Source: Lineus longissimus (Eukaryota; Nemertea; Pilidiophora; Heteronemertea; Lineidae). Taken from it: a stretch of 60,000 bases of DNA. The position numbers were made by a program, and so were the translations under genes. Positions 36,000 to 50,125 of the stretch are shown in pieces. The stretch covers positions 3,784,001 through 3,844,000 of the forward strand of contig NC_088308.1 in the NCBI RefSeq assembly GCF_910592395.1, given 5' to 3'. How positions within the stretch are numbered: position 1 is the first letter of the stretch; each line of letters starts with the position of its first letter. The notes under the pieces were generated by a model. That model had not been told where the DNA came from. It searched no databases and saw only the letters and a program-made list of their open reading frames with translations.

Positions 36000-38900
36000 A
36001 TTTGTAGTAAAATGGTCATCGCCATATCAAAGTGCATGTGTTTGTATCGCTTTTTACCTCAGTGACATGATGAGTGTGCAGTCCCATATTAGCATTTTGT
36101 TGATGTTTCAATTTCCCCATTGACAGTAGATAAGTAGGTTCTACCATTTCATGTGTACCTCATCATATGTTCTTTACCCGCTAACTCACCAGCTGATTTA
36201 TTATTCCCTCTTTGATGCTTTCAACTTGTTTACTACTACCACTAATTAGTAATTTGCCATGGAACATTTTGTGTATTAGCTTATGTTATAGTTATAGTAA
36301 TGGAAATGTTGCGTTAAAATGTTTTTTGGCCATTTTACTGGTCGTTACATATTCCCTGGAACATGACCAATGTTTCCGATAATCTCTGTGTCAATGGTAA
36401 TCGAATTTGTAACCCATCAATGCGTACTGCCTGTCCCTCCTCCCAATATAAATTGGTTACATTTAAATTTTCAAATAAGATAGGAAAAGTGAATGAATAC
36501 CTAACCTAGGCTTACATGGTTGTAACTCTGTACTAGTACACTGGTATTGGTTTGTGAACTTGGTCTTGTTCAACTCCCTCTACAGTGGGGATCAGACTTG
36601 GGCATGCAAATGTACAAGTACAACTGCCATGGTCCTATGCTCGGAAGAACATGCAAAACCTGGAGTGGTCATTGTGATCTCACTTGATAGTGAACCTTGG
36701 TCATGTTGGTGGCAAAACCCAAAAAACCTTGGAAGAAGGACAGTCCCAAGTCATCAAACTCACAAACACCACATTACCCATTAGTCAGGCACACCTGCCT
36801 TAGTGTAGGAAGAATTGGATGTCCTACACAGTGCAACTAGGATGAAACCTAGAAGATCTCTTCATTTTTTTCACATTAGCCAGAATCAGTTGATGCAAGG
36901 TGGTTACTACTGTGCCGCCATCACTGATTGAACTGGTGATCACCTGACCCGATGTGGCACGATAAATCAGATATTTGCAAACTCAATTATTGGACCACTT
37001 TCATCCTGGGACTGACAACATCAACTGCGTAATATCTCATGGATTAATTTTGTTGGGCAGATCAAATGGACCTTTAGTTTGTTGTTGGCACTTTTGGCAT
37101 GTTTCGATGATCTGTGCAACATGGATGGATGTTAGCAGGATGACCTCTCTATAAGGAACAGTGGCGTTGGCCCTCTTTTGGTTTTTACAGAGCCTCAAGT
37201 GTCAAGTATTAGGAGCCAGTGGTGTTCCTGACTCAACCCTGGACCAATTGCCTCTCCCCTGATCAGGTTGTTGAGATGGTGTCTCAGTTTGTGTAGCTGA
37301 AGCCAATTAGCCTTTATATTTAGCAAGATGTTACAAAGGGAAGTGGGTCTTTCGCTATCCTCCTTTATTCGATCATGCTGGTCACAGTCGGAGGTGATCC
37401 GCTTAGCTGCCAGTTATTACGCAACCAGGCGATAACTCACAATGACTCAAGTCTGCACTATTGCACTGCACATCTGATAAAATCTAAACTTTCGAAAGAC
37501 AGTGCTCACCAGATCGCCCACTACCCTCGGGCGGTGTTTCGGCATTCAAAAACTGAAAGAACCAAAAATAAAACTTGGTTGATTGTAGTCTTTCAAACTT
37601 TGCACAGGTGATTATAGAACCGTTCTGGACACCCACTTTCTCTTTGATGGCACTGTTGATATTTTGGTGGGTTGGAGCAGATTGGTGTCATGACATATCT
37701 AGGGGCTTTTTTTCGGGATTGAAATGAATTGAAAAGTTGTTTATTCGGTGCCTGGGTGAGATATTGTTGTGTGATGTTGACAAATCTTTTGTTATTCAAG
37801 CCGGAAGGATAACCTTGGTAGATACTCCATGAGTGATAATATCAATGCCTCAATGCCAGTTATGATATCGGTCTCACCATGTATTCCGTATTCATTGAAA
37901 TATTTCATGCATTATAAATAGAATACTAGTTTGTCCATGATCCTTGCAGCATCAATCAGCATATTTCCCCTGAGATTTGTGTTAAATTACGTCTTTCGTT
38001 TGGTTAATACTAAATCCTGTCTTGGCGGAACTGATCACAATCAATACCATCCTTCAAACTGATCAATCAAAATCAAAAATGGCATGCATGTAATTTCTGT
38101 GGTACAATATTATATTTCAAAAAGTAGTCAAGACGCTTTATGTGATGTAAAACTGGACAATTGCATTATAAAGTACATCATGCCACTGATGGAATATAAG
38201 ATCAGCATTGCCATGCTAGATTGTTGAGGAGACTCATCATTACGATCAATGGACACCCTGAGCTCAAATCAAGCGAGGTAATCTCGTGAAATGTGAGTAG
38301 CCGAGTGTAAGAGGAGTAATGCTCTTATCCACTCGACTGTTGGGACCTGCTTCACCTGATACGGCACGGGTAGAAAATAATCGGACTATCAAAGAATAAG
38401 ATTGGGTGAACTGAGACGGCAAACTGTTCTCGACAGAGTGTCTTTGAGCATCTTTACGAGGTGTAGCTGAAGACACAGTTCAGTACCAATCGTTTTATTT
38501 AATAGTGCATCCCCAAGACCTGCAAATTCAGATTAAAATGCTTGGAATTGAACCGATTTATTTCATGACACAAGGCCTGAACCCCAAAAACCTGTCCTCT
38601 CATCCATGGTGCATCCATTGCTAGACACCATGGTTTCAGTCAGATACTGCCAACATCATGCATAGCCAACAAAATACAGAAATTGAATATTGGTGACAAG
38701 ATTATCCATGTCATAAAAACTCTCGATAATCAATCTAAAATTGTCTATATTTGATGGACATATGTACATTTTGTATAGCAGCCACCAGCTTGTACAACGG
38801 TATACTCTATACTGCGAGTACTGGGATTAAAAATGTATCATTACATTTCGAAATGGTATGCACAAAGTTGTCACTCGTCCTTTGAATTGGTTTTCACATC

Positions 38901-41900
38901 TGTTGATGAGTAAAGTAAAACGTTGCATAAATTTGTCATTGCAGGATCAATAAGTGTGCGTTGCAAAGTGTAAAAGGGGGATTTATGAATCTGGTGACTC
39001 TATTCAGAACTTGCATGTTGCCTCAGGCCTCAACGATGCCAGTGAAGTGCGAGCATCCGCTGTATGATGCTTGAGATGTGCTCATTTAAAAATTGAAACA
39101 TGTACTCCCGGGGCTGCATTGCATTTATAGCTCGATACAATGGGGACATGCGCCCCCTCTATTAAAATCCAGTTCATGGTGAGGGAACAATAGGATTGAA
39201 TTTCCTCCATCGTGAATGTGGTACCGCAAACATGAGTATTTTCCTTTATTTGTGTCAAGGAAATACAGGACTATTGAAAAAGACCAGCAATGCATTGTGC
39301 TACACAGTATGCACATTGTATACATGTACATACATGTACATGTAATTAGTACACAGAAAACCAATATGACATAACTTTCAAAAAGGATGTTTTGAATACC
39401 GGTTGTTCAGAATGAAGACACACTCTGTTGTAAAAGCATGCAAGCACCAAAACATCACCATTACAGCGCGCGTCAGTTGCTATACTCATACCTGCTGGAG
39501 AATATGCTCTCTCTCAGAGTTACTGGATCCGCCCCCTCCTCCTTCCCTGTGCTCGACAGTCTTGATTCTCTCCAGACTTTTAAGTCTGGTGACAGGATTG
39601 ATTTCTGATGAAGCACCAGTTGATTAAGATGGGATAGATGGATTCATTTCTGATGGATCGCTAGTATCTTCAGACAGATAGATTTTATCTGAAAAAGTGG
39701 TGTCTTAACTTTGGTGAAGTCAAAGTCTCATTTAAGTCCTGTTTAAGTGTGTATGTCAAAATGTTGATGCAAATTGACAGGTTTTTGCATAAAGTTCTCA
39801 GTTCAGCTTCGTTAGGGGAGACATCGTGTTTGATAAAAGTAAAGAATAAACTGAGAGGCAATGGTTGTTTGGTATTGCAATGATAGTCAAAAACATTGAT
39901 GCATGAATTTAGAAGCTAAGGATGAAGTCCGTCACTCTCTTTATTGCCCTCTTATCTGGTGTCCTTTGTTGCCCAACATCATCACGCATTCCAAGAACAG
40001 ACTTTCGAAAAAAAAGGACAGTATATAACGACTCATCTGTGCCGGCCAATGGCAATTCTGCGTCACATAACAATATCAAAGAAAGACAGGAGGGGAAGTG
40101 AAGCGCAATGACCACTTGGCCCATTCTGAACTGAGGCTGGCCAATGTAATATCTGCAACTTAAAAAACACCTCATGTCGATCGTGCTGTATCATTAGCTT
40201 TTCTATGATTTGTTATTGCAAATCGAGCACGAAGTTTTTTTTGTCTTTTCTGAATGGTCATGTACCTCAAATGATATATTGAAAAAACTGACATCACCAC
40301 TCCATTTTGCCGATTCTGAATTGTTGCTGGCCATTGTCCAAGCTTAGTTCATTACAAACCAGTGGCCTTATCAAGGATAATTTGTCATCCCGCTACGAGT
40401 CCATATTGCTCTAAGTGCCCCATCTTCTCACCCGAGATCAATCAAATTGATTTCATGCTAACCCTGTATGTCTGATGACATTTTGTGAACTGAAAGTGAA
40501 ATTGATTGGTGTATTGGTTGGTTTTTATCCCGGGGATTTTCTGTGGACAACTTGTGGCGTCATCCACTGGAGGAGCATGCAGGCTCTTTGACATGTTGTT
40601 GCGTTGTTGCTTTCGCTGTGCATCTGGGCTTCTCATCTCATGCTATGTCTGCTCATCAAGGCATCCATTCAAGAAATGACACATGAATGCAAGCCAACAA
40701 GAAGTTTCTTAGACCTTTTTCAACGATGCCTGCTATGAAATTGATTGTGTTGATAGCCTTCGCATTGCATACAGAAAAGAGTTGGAATCTCATCGATCAA
40801 GTTTCTTCACAATAAAGATCATCTTCTTTTTATGCCTCATGTACTGATAAGCTTGTTGAGAAATGTCATAAATATCCCAAAGATGCTCTTAATGGTCTCT
40901 GAATCACATAGATTACAATAAGAAATTAGATAACTAGATGCAGAGGAGGTTAGAATTCACTGTAAACGATCCCGGGTGATCTTCAAGTGGGAAATCAGTG
41001 GTAATTGTCAAGATCTCGAAACCAATTACGCTGCCCCTTGGCAGCCATTGGTGGCAGAATGACCAAACGTTGTTACATTATCTGGTCTCTTGGTATTGAC
41101 GCTTTCAAGCCTGGTTGCAGAGTCCATGGAATCATATGATCCAAGAAGATGGATCCTATATTTCACCCTTCCCTTCCTTTGACCATTGAAACTAAAACTC
41201 CGCAGACAAGCTCTTTTTGTTGCTTAAGCCTGCTGCCAAAAAGTGGTTGTTTCCGGTGCCTGTGTCCAAAATCAGTGATCGCAATGACCTGCTATCAATA
41301 AAAAACCCAGTTGTTACCAGATTCACCAGTTGCAGCAATAAAAATGGCCCATTTGTGGGGTGTTTTAAAGGGCGCGAGCATGAACCATTCATTTGGCGGG
41401 TTAAAAAACCTTTCAATTCAGCAACAAGCATGGAAGCCTCAGACCCGCAGTCAATCTTTCTTGCCTTATTTGCATTTCATGTCACTCTATCCCTGAATAG
41501 TTAATTGAAAACAGTTCATATTCCATCCAACAGAATGTCCCAAACAAAGCTACCCTCGCCATCATTGCAAGCCACAACTTGATTGATTGGTTAAAAACCT
41601 TTGTGTGTAAAGAATTTTAAATAATTAATACTAACAAGGTCAATTAGACAATGGTACATGTATTCAAAGTTTATTGTGAAATATGTTAAAATTACTCTCT
41701 CCATCACTCTAATGATAATAAGTGTCTGTTGCATTGACTTCAATAGTAATTGAACAAGAGTCTTTGTATTGACTTCCAAATGATGAACACTTGTCATAAA
41801 AATGATGGTGCTTCCACATCCGCAGTTGAAAGGGATTCCCATTAGGTCATCTGCAATTAGTGATCATATTGGAGAATAGAATATGTGGAAGACAATAGTC

Positions 41901-44900
41901 CATTACGCAGTCCCTGACTGTACTCTATCGCCGATGGCTTTGTTGGTGATAATTTACATTCCATCGATCTAGATTATACATGTTGTATGCGTATAGGTAT
42001 TGCATGAGCAATGTTAACGAAATTCCTGAACTGTGAATGATACACCGTATAGCAACCAAATTGGGAGTTGTTGCAAGTTCATACCAAACTTTTTATGAAA
42101 GTGAAACCTGCAAACTGGCGCTTTCCATGCATATGAATAGTAAAGATGAACTCCAAAAGAATTTTGGCATGTGTGTTGTACAGTTGTTGCACATTCCATT
42201 AAAGGTTGATGACAATGATGAACCCTTGTTACTTTTATAAGGTCAAATATTTGCCATGACCTTCTTGGATGCTCTAGTAAATAGTCTCAACTCATTCAGT
42301 ATTCCCATGCTGTCATGCACATCATTGCAGTTTCTAGAATGGAGGCGATGTAGTATACCTAACGACTGTGAAGAACTACAACCCCTCCATGACCTCAGTA
42401 CAAAACCATCAGAAGAAGGCTAAGGACAAGAAAGAACCATCTATCCTCATCTAAAGACCCTTAAAGTCGTCATCCGAACACAGTCTTTGATATCTGGAGC
42501 AGAAACTTCCAGTTGATTTACCTGCTAAGCTCATAAACTACTGGACAGAAATGACAGGCGATGTGATGATTGTTCTTCCGTTGGCCATATCGTGTTTGAA
42601 TATGCTTTGATTGGATGTCGTTTAGGACTGATCAACCCTTGGTCACCCTCTGGTGGAATTCATCAGCTCTCGTAAGATCTATCTTCAAGATAAAGTGTGT
42701 TCAATTTGTTGCCCCATCGCCTGTTTTGCTTGCGGAAAGAAAGGTCACTTTGGAGAGACTGCCCATCATCATCTGATTCTGTGTTTCCTGGTAGAGAAGG
42801 TTTTTCAGGCCAGTTCTAATTGTTTGACCATGCTCCATGTTTCGAAAGATGACTGAAACAATTCTCAGCTCATAATGGTGATATAGCTCTTATAGATCTT
42901 GTCAGGAAGACAGAGTGTTATCGAGTTGTTGCTCAAGAAATGTCATCACAGAGGAGACCATTGATCATATGTTTTTTTCTGGACAGTTCTACCACTTTTG
43001 CCCCCAGCGATATATTGAAAGATCTGCCATATTACTTCATGAAATGAGCTAACTTAGCATGTTTTCACACCATCAAACGTTTGGTTACGGAATGTAGTAC
43101 CAAACCCAGAATGAACGTGGCAGAGAGAAATAATTTATTGAGAAATGCAAATAATCTGCTCACTTGCCTTGAAAGCTTCTCATCGATTTGGCCAAGTTTC
43201 TCTCCTCATATTTCAATGCATTTTGTGGTCGAGTCAATAATCCTTGAGTTTGTTGTATCGATCATGGCTCCACAAGTCAACTACGGAAAAAAGACAAGCC
43301 ATCTGTTATGTCTCTCAAAGCATTTGATACTTGTTGATGTTTGATCGCGGACATCATCTATCTAGTCCTAATGTTACCAACTTCTTTCTTGCCAAGTATG
43401 AAAGTTTGACAACTTTTAGAATCTGTGGATTGGCTGCAATCATCAACATCAGAATTTGTTGCATAGGAGTTCTTCCTTTAGCTCAAGTGCTAATAGAGCT
43501 TGGGATGAAGGGCGGTTTATTTGTCAAGTCAATATTATACAAGCGAAGGGTCAGCATAATGGAGATGGGTGAGCTTCCTTTGCCAACTGAATTCCGAAGA
43601 GGTAAAAAAGAACTTGAGTGTGTCATAACTCACATTGCCATGAGAATATATTGGTATCTCCCTAACATTCCCATGATATAGAAAAAGGGAAAACACAGAC
43701 CTGCAAGTGCAAGCAGTCAATATGGTTCCTATGTTGAGTAGGGAGATAATGAGGTGATAATATGGCAAGGAACGTCATAAATCCAAGGATCAATATGTTA
43801 AGACAAGCTGCGCATCTTTTCCTGCTGGGTCAATGGACAGTCGGGATCAATTGGTTTGGTTCATGATTGCTGGTGGTTGTGGCTGGACTGGCAATGTTAG
43901 GATTGAAGATGTGAATAGTTGTCAAAACAGGGTTTCCTAGCCACAGGAGGGCTGTCCCAACAGCTCATTTTCAGCCAACCTGATGACATTCGGCTGAAGC
44001 TTGTTTGAAAGGTTGCTTTCCTGTGAAATTCATAAGCCTAGAGTAGCATGCTTTAGAAAATTATGTGGTTTGTGTTGCGCTAGGCAATGGATGCCGGCAT
44101 GGTATTATATGGTGAGGAAATTGAAAAAAGTTGTAGGAAACCATCACTTAGTATTCTGTTTGGAGTGTCTCTTATCGACTTTGCTCTCTCTTCTCATTTT
44201 TCTGCCAACTTTTTGCAGATGATGTGTTTCCATTATCTTGAATGTGACAGTTCCCTTTGTGTCTTGTTGGTCTCTCTCTGCAATAATTCACCAGCAGTGG
44301 CAGGATACTGGGTCACTTTTTACTTCCAGACATTGTCTATAGACCTGTTGCATAGTAAATACAGATGATTCTGGAAGGGATCAAGAGAGAAAACTTGCCT
44401 GAACCTATTGACTGAAACTACTGATGGTAGCCAGCATGGCATTGAGTCTGACTTCAGATCAGAATACTGCATCTGGCAGGTTTCTTCTCAGCCTTGCAGA
44501 TCCTGCATGCAGTCTTGGTGTGGTCCATCATGGACATCAGATGCGGCTCATTAAAACGCCCTTGGGAACAATTAACTCTGTGTACCAAGTTATAGCTAGT
44601 TAGAGACGACTTTATGTCTCGCTTCCTTCAATCCGTTACCTTGTAAAAAAAAGGTTGATTCAGCTTAAATGGCTACATCTGGTTCCATCACCTTGATGGT
44701 CATGTTCATGTGTTGCTGCCTAGGGGTTTCTTGCCATCCGCTGACTAGGTTTGCTCTTGTTGAATACGGCCCAAGCTGTGTCAATTCTGTTATATTTTGT
44801 TTCCTCATTTCAATTTTCTTTTTGCGATCAAACTATTCCTTGGTCAATTCACATACGTAAGCGTACTGTGCAGTCAGATTGTGTTTGTGACACACCCGAT

Positions 44901-47900
44901 GACGCGGCTCCCCATTGCTGTTGCTGTATACACACTGTGTGCATTGGAGTATCTGCCACCTTACCTTCTATTCAAAATATTGATACGATATAACCTGATC
45001 CATTTAGGTTATCAATCTGACTGGGAACAATGATAAAATGTGAACTAGGTTTGATATAACTACTGATTACCGTGAATTACTGCATAGTTACACATACCAA
45101 TACAGGCAGTGCAGCAATTTTCATCCGATACATTAGTAGCGGCATTGATGCTGCTGGATATTTCAACGGAAATCAAACAATTGCAATGAATGTGGTGCCA
45201 TTGTTAAAATATTTGCCATCACATTTGCTAACTTCAGGTCTGGCTTGACAATTCTTTTTCATCGCCCATGATCAGTTGCAAAGTCCTCACACCAGTTGTA
45301 GTCAGGGTGCATGAGAACATGAGAATGCTCTTTGGCCGGGCCGTTCTGAGTTTCAGGTCCATCCACTTCAAAATCTGACCACCTCTTTTCCAAGGGAAGG
45401 TGCATGTTGCAGGGTTTATTGTGGAGTAGGAAAGATAACAGTTTTTGTAGTGACTTTGTACCACTACTGCCTTGATCTCTTCCACTCCTCCCTTCATCAC
45501 TGGGTTAGATACAAGGTGGGGCACGTGAATGACCTCACATGCCCCTTAGGGGATGAAGGTACCTCTGTACCTCCAATTTCTACCTCTGCTTCTCTATCCA
45601 TTGTCACCATACTGCATAGAGAAACCTTATTAGTCTTGATCCAGTTATGCAACATGTGCAGCATGCATGACATACATGTACATGCCTGGTTATGACAATA
45701 TTATTGAGGCATTCATTAATGATATTCTTGTAGAAATCCAATCAAACCTGAGCTAATTAATAATCGTGTTGTTGAACTAACAGTACATTATGTCATACTT
45801 GGGGTCAATCGAATCAACAAAGGTCAGCTGGCGGAGTTTGTTGTTAAATTGATGAAGGTCATTGAAAGACAAGGCTACTTTAAGGTCGAAATGGCTAATG
45901 ATGAAGCAATTTTCTCATAAAACATGTAAAAATCAATGCTTCTCTACAAGCCCAGCAATACCTGATCTGATGCTGAAAGTTTAACTGTCATGGGCTTGGT
46001 TGTTTTAATAAAGTCTCCTTGCCATTTTCAGTATTCCTCTTCAGATCTGCCCAACTTGTCGATTTCCGTTCAGGCCAAATTTGAGGCAACATCTAAAAAT
46101 AGGATCTGTCACCAATCTATTACTTTCACCAAATTGCTGATCTACCGTGATGTGATCAGATAATTCCAACTAATTAATTGGTTTGCTATATAAACTCATG
46201 TCATAAAACAGTTGGGTGTGGGAGGAAGAAATTTGATTGAAATTGAATACAACCGATCTTCTGATTACTGGAAACGATATCATGACGTTTCTAATACAAC
46301 ATACACTCCCATACACCACCTAGAGAGAATAATATTTTCTCAGTAACATGTAACAGCATGACTCAGTATGGTGGCTACAGCTGGGCTCTGTTTTGTTTGA
46401 CAAGCATATGCCTGATGCCAGTCTGACAGTGTGACACAGAGAGGGCGGGGTTGGACATCAATGATTGATAACAATGGGAAAAAATCAATGTATAGTCCTT
46501 CGGATGATACAGTTGACTGGAAATTAGTTTAGAAATATCGGAATCTATTGCTTTGATGAGCTGAAGACTGGTGGCAAATGTAGGCCTTCTCATGTTATAT
46601 TTTCATAGTTTGAGACCAAGCGATCTCAGGACGGTTAGTGAAATCGTGAAATTGTGACATGGTATTTGGACCAGGCTTGATTCATTAAATCAAGGGTTTA
46701 GCCCCCTATGAATCAACTTGCACCAGGCAGATCTACTATCGTTGGGTTCAGGTGATATGTTCTTTGGTTGAAGTTGTACTGTGAAATCAGATTTTCTGTT
46801 TGGTTCAGTTCAGTGTTATCAGGCAGTGCTTGTGAAACTATCAACAGAACATGGTTGATGATTGGACCATATGGGTTTGGCCAGATGGTCTACCCTTGAC
46901 AAACTATGCTCTCAATTTCCCTTGGCTGTTTCAGTATTTGCCAGTAACATGGTAATGAACTAAATGATGCTGAAAATGCCCAGTTATTGAAAAGTCATTG
47001 AAATGTAACTTTGAAAAGAAGAAAAGTGGATGAGGAAAAAGGGAACAATGTCTTGGCTTATCTTGAACTTGATGACTTTGTGACTTGATGGTCACAAAAT
47101 GTCTCTCCGTTTTGCATGTTTCTCATGAGCCAATTTGGTCCAGTCCTGATTACTGACCGCATCGCACCCTTGTGGCAGTAATGGCCGCCAATTGGTGATT
47201 GATCTTACATAAAAGGAACAAGCGGATACTGGTGGTGGACATTATTGCTGGCAATCTAGGATAGCCGAGGGCATCATCAGATTCTTAGAATGAAGATTGG
47301 CAGTCATGCTTTTTGAATGCATTGCCCAACTTCATTAGTGATGAGTTGGTGTATATAGTATCATCCCAAAATTTATAGACCATTGGAACCAACCCTGGGC
47401 TTCTTTTCAAATACTTCTCTCTGACATTGGCTGCTCTTATAGTCTGGGCATGGCTTCTGCCTCTGTATTCTGAGAGATGGATGCTAATAAACAATAGAAA
47501 TTCTCAAAACAACTATAAAAAGCATTTCCAGCTTCTGTTTTAGTGCCTGGGAGACAAGTGCGAAAAAGTTGTTTTTTTCGTGTTCCATTTGCCAACGTTG
47601 CTTCATGGGTATCCAAATATCATGAAATGAGGAAAGCCATCTGATAACAAGGATCATTGGAAAGCTGAGGCCGTTAGTGATACTCTTTTAGTCTTTAGGT
47701 GTTGCTCACTTCTGATTTGCAGTGTTAAAACTTTCCCTGAAAAGCCTGTCTAAAAACATATGTTTGTGTGTGGAGTTTTTTTGTGGTTATCCTGTTCACT
47801 CTGTTTTGATAACATTTTTTCCCAGGCATCTAAGGTGGTAAAGCTTCTTTGTTGTCTGAAAATTCTTCCTAAATTGCAAATCGAATCCAAACCTATATAT

Positions 47901-49558
47901 TTTGGGGGAAGGCATCTTCAAATATGACATACAACTTCATCCTCAGGTTACATGGCTTGAAACTTGAACATGTTCAATCAGGAAAATTTTTCTCTCCCGA
48001 CTCCAATTGCCTATGCACTTTACCTGATAATTTAATTGACAGTGTTGACATTTCAGTGATTTAGAATAATTGGTGCTAAGAGGTTTCATTCAGTCTAACA
48101 GGATTGCAGGAATTGCTTGGCTACGGAACAGTTTCTTCTCAATTTGTGCAGTTTGTGATAGTAGACTTCATGACCTGACCAGGACTGTCAATGGAAGAAA
48201 TCGTATGCTTCTGTACTTGACCCTGTTCACCGCCAGGTAAACATAACTCAGCTACAGATTCCTGAGATTGGTTCAGGTGTGATATTTGGAGAAAAAAAGT
48301 AAAAGATTCTCCTAGTTTTCTTATCATTTTTAAAGTGCATCTTGTGTTACTGGAGTGTGTCACGTTTCATTTTCAGTTAGAATTGGCAGTTGGTGACGAT
48401 TAGCAGTTGTGTCAGGCTTTGGTCTTCAGGATGTTTAAATGTGATTTTTGCCTGAGGGTATTCTTGATAACATTTTGTCCATATCATTGGCTTTCTTTCT
48501 CATTTTACCTTTTACTGTAGATTGGGATCTGTAGGGATTCTATTCCCAGGTCAACTTAATATCAATCTGTCTTCTGTTCTTTGAACTTTACACCACATCA
48601 GGATCTACTGTTTGTGACTATTGCCTGCTGTGTAGTGTCAAATTTTGCCAGCTTATTTTCCTGTTGACTCAAACTTGACCAAAAAAAATTACTGATTATT
48701 TGAATATGGCTTACTCTTTGTCTCATTTTCATGCTGTTGACACAAGGTTTATCAGATTCTTCCAAGGTAATCAAACTTGATCAAATCATGGTTTTTGCTC
48801 CAAGTTGGTAGGTCTATCAGTAAATCTTCCACAAAGTCCCTGTAGATTATTGCCTGGCTTCTGACGAAATCTAATTTTTGCCCTAAGAAAGGTCAGGCTA
48901 TCTTCTTCCACCGAACTCCTCAGAGACGCCTGATCGCGAGATGAAACAATTCCAACTCCAATCTAAAGTCTCTCAGCGTGATCGCTTGCCCAGAACATTG
49001 GTCCATCTTTCCATCAAGACCACTGTGCACATCATTGCCTCAGATGAAACCCATTCCGCCACAACGTGCCGTATCATTGCTTTTTTCATACTTGGGCATT
49101 ACTTGGACTGATACGCCGCTGGACGTAAATAATTCTCTTGATGGAAAAAGTATCAGCCGATATCAACTGTGCTTTTTGTGGTGAGCACACTGCATGAATG
49201 CTGTGGGGTTTTCGTGTGTGGGCTGTGTCCAAATAAGTTCTTTTGAAGAGACTACTGGGCACCATATATAGGCAATTGGGTTCTCTTGCCGGAGTTACCA
49301 ATTTCTGAAAATTGCTGGTGAGTGCTCCTAAAGTGTCTCGGCTTTTTTAGACAGTTTGTTACTGGCCTACGTAAACTTCCATGTACTCATTCTCTGGGGT
49401 ATTACTCTGTATTTTGCTCAAAGATCTGGAAACCTAAAAAACCAGAAGGCTTTCTGCAAAATCTGTTTGAACTAATTTTGTCTGGAGAGTATATTTCAGC
49501 AGCTTACAAGAAAGGCAGGTAATTTACTTAGCTATACTCTCGGGAACAGATAATGGTT
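36000..49558. other. Long region without a supportable gene
   Basis: Only short open frames occur on both strands, none with a recognisable domain and consistent splice signals. Items worth naming are a CCHC-knuckle-like remnant at 42722-42763, a minus-strand 81-codon open stretch at 45259-45504, and a short hairpin at 46667-46727. The stretch may be intergenic or long introns of the gene that starts near 33.4 kb; small exons could be missed by eye. Confidence 0.4.
46667..46727. repeat. Imperfect hairpin with TTGATTCAT / ATGAATCAA stem
   Basis: GGACCAGGCTTGATTCAT at the left is answered by ATGAATCAACTTGCACCAGG at the right. The 9-bp inner stem is perfect and the outer CCAGG/CCTGG pairs with a small offset. 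It may be a miniature inverted-repeat element or a chance palindrome. Confidence 0.4.
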
Positions 49559-49612
49559 TTTAGCTCACCTCTTAGCAGAGGTGAGCTTATCCCATACCGT
49601 GGCGTCCGTCGT

Positions 49613-49614
<2 letters not shown>

Positions 49615-49686
<72 letters not shown>
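49615..49686. repeat. (GTC)24 microsatellite
   Basis: Twenty-four perfect GTC units (72 bp) are flanked by interrupted GTCCGTC units on both sides. Long arginine or serine runs read from this tract in open frames are artefacts. Confidence 0.97.
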
Positions 49687-49809
49687 CGTCGTCCGTTAGC
49701 AGGGCACGTTTCGTAACTGTTAGAGCTATTGAGTTGAAACTTGGTACACATGTACCCTTATGTAATGACACCTGGGAGACCAGGTTTCGGTCCGATTCGT
49801 TTCATGGTT

Positions 49810-49824
49810 TGGCCACCAGGGGGA
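49810..49824 (+). promoter_or_regulatory. CTCF-core-like motif in repeat unit 1
   Basis: TGGCCACCAGGGGGA matches the core of the bilaterian CTCF consensus (TGGCCACCAGGGGGC-type) at all but the last base. The match is to sequence only; binding is not shown. Confidence 0.35.
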
Positions 49825-50110
49825 CAAACGTTAAAAGTGAAAATATGCAATATCTCCCTTAATAGTAGTCGGGAAATTTTGAAAAAAATATGGTAGGTAC
49901 TTCTAGCAAAGGTGCATCATATATCCTCCGGGTTTTTGATTTGACCTCCTTTTCAAGGTCACAGAGGTCAAATGGTGTAAATTAGCCGTTAGGATGTAAC
50001 GATGGCACGTTTCTAAACTGCAATGACTATTGATACCAAATTTGGTACACATTTACCCCTTAGTCAGGTGATCTCAGGGACCAAAGTTTGGTCCAATATG
50101 ATTCACCACT

Positions 50111-50125
50111 TGACCACCAGGGGGC
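50111..50125 (+). promoter_or_regulatory. CTCF-core-like motif in repeat unit 2
   Basis: TGACCACCAGGGGGC keeps the CCACCAGGGGGC core and lies exactly 301 bp after the unit 1 motif. The unit 3 equivalent (50411-50431) is disrupted by a substitution and an insertion. Confidence 0.35.

Noticed and set aside
36586-36677. Third exon of the gene starting at 33.4 kb (acceptor CTCTACAG, frame VGIRLGHANVQVQLPW)
   Set aside because: Phase would fit, but the frame meets a stop after about 30 codons without a donor and shows no domain.
44669-44860. 63-codon frame starting with a hydrophobic Cys-rich run as a secreted peptide
   Set aside because: The whole frame is hydrophobic and T-rich, as expected for translated AT-rich non-coding DNA; no mature peptide or splice support.
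49565-49862. Open frames on both strands with long arginine runs
   Set aside because: They are translations of the (GTC)24 microsatellite and its flanks inside a repeat element.
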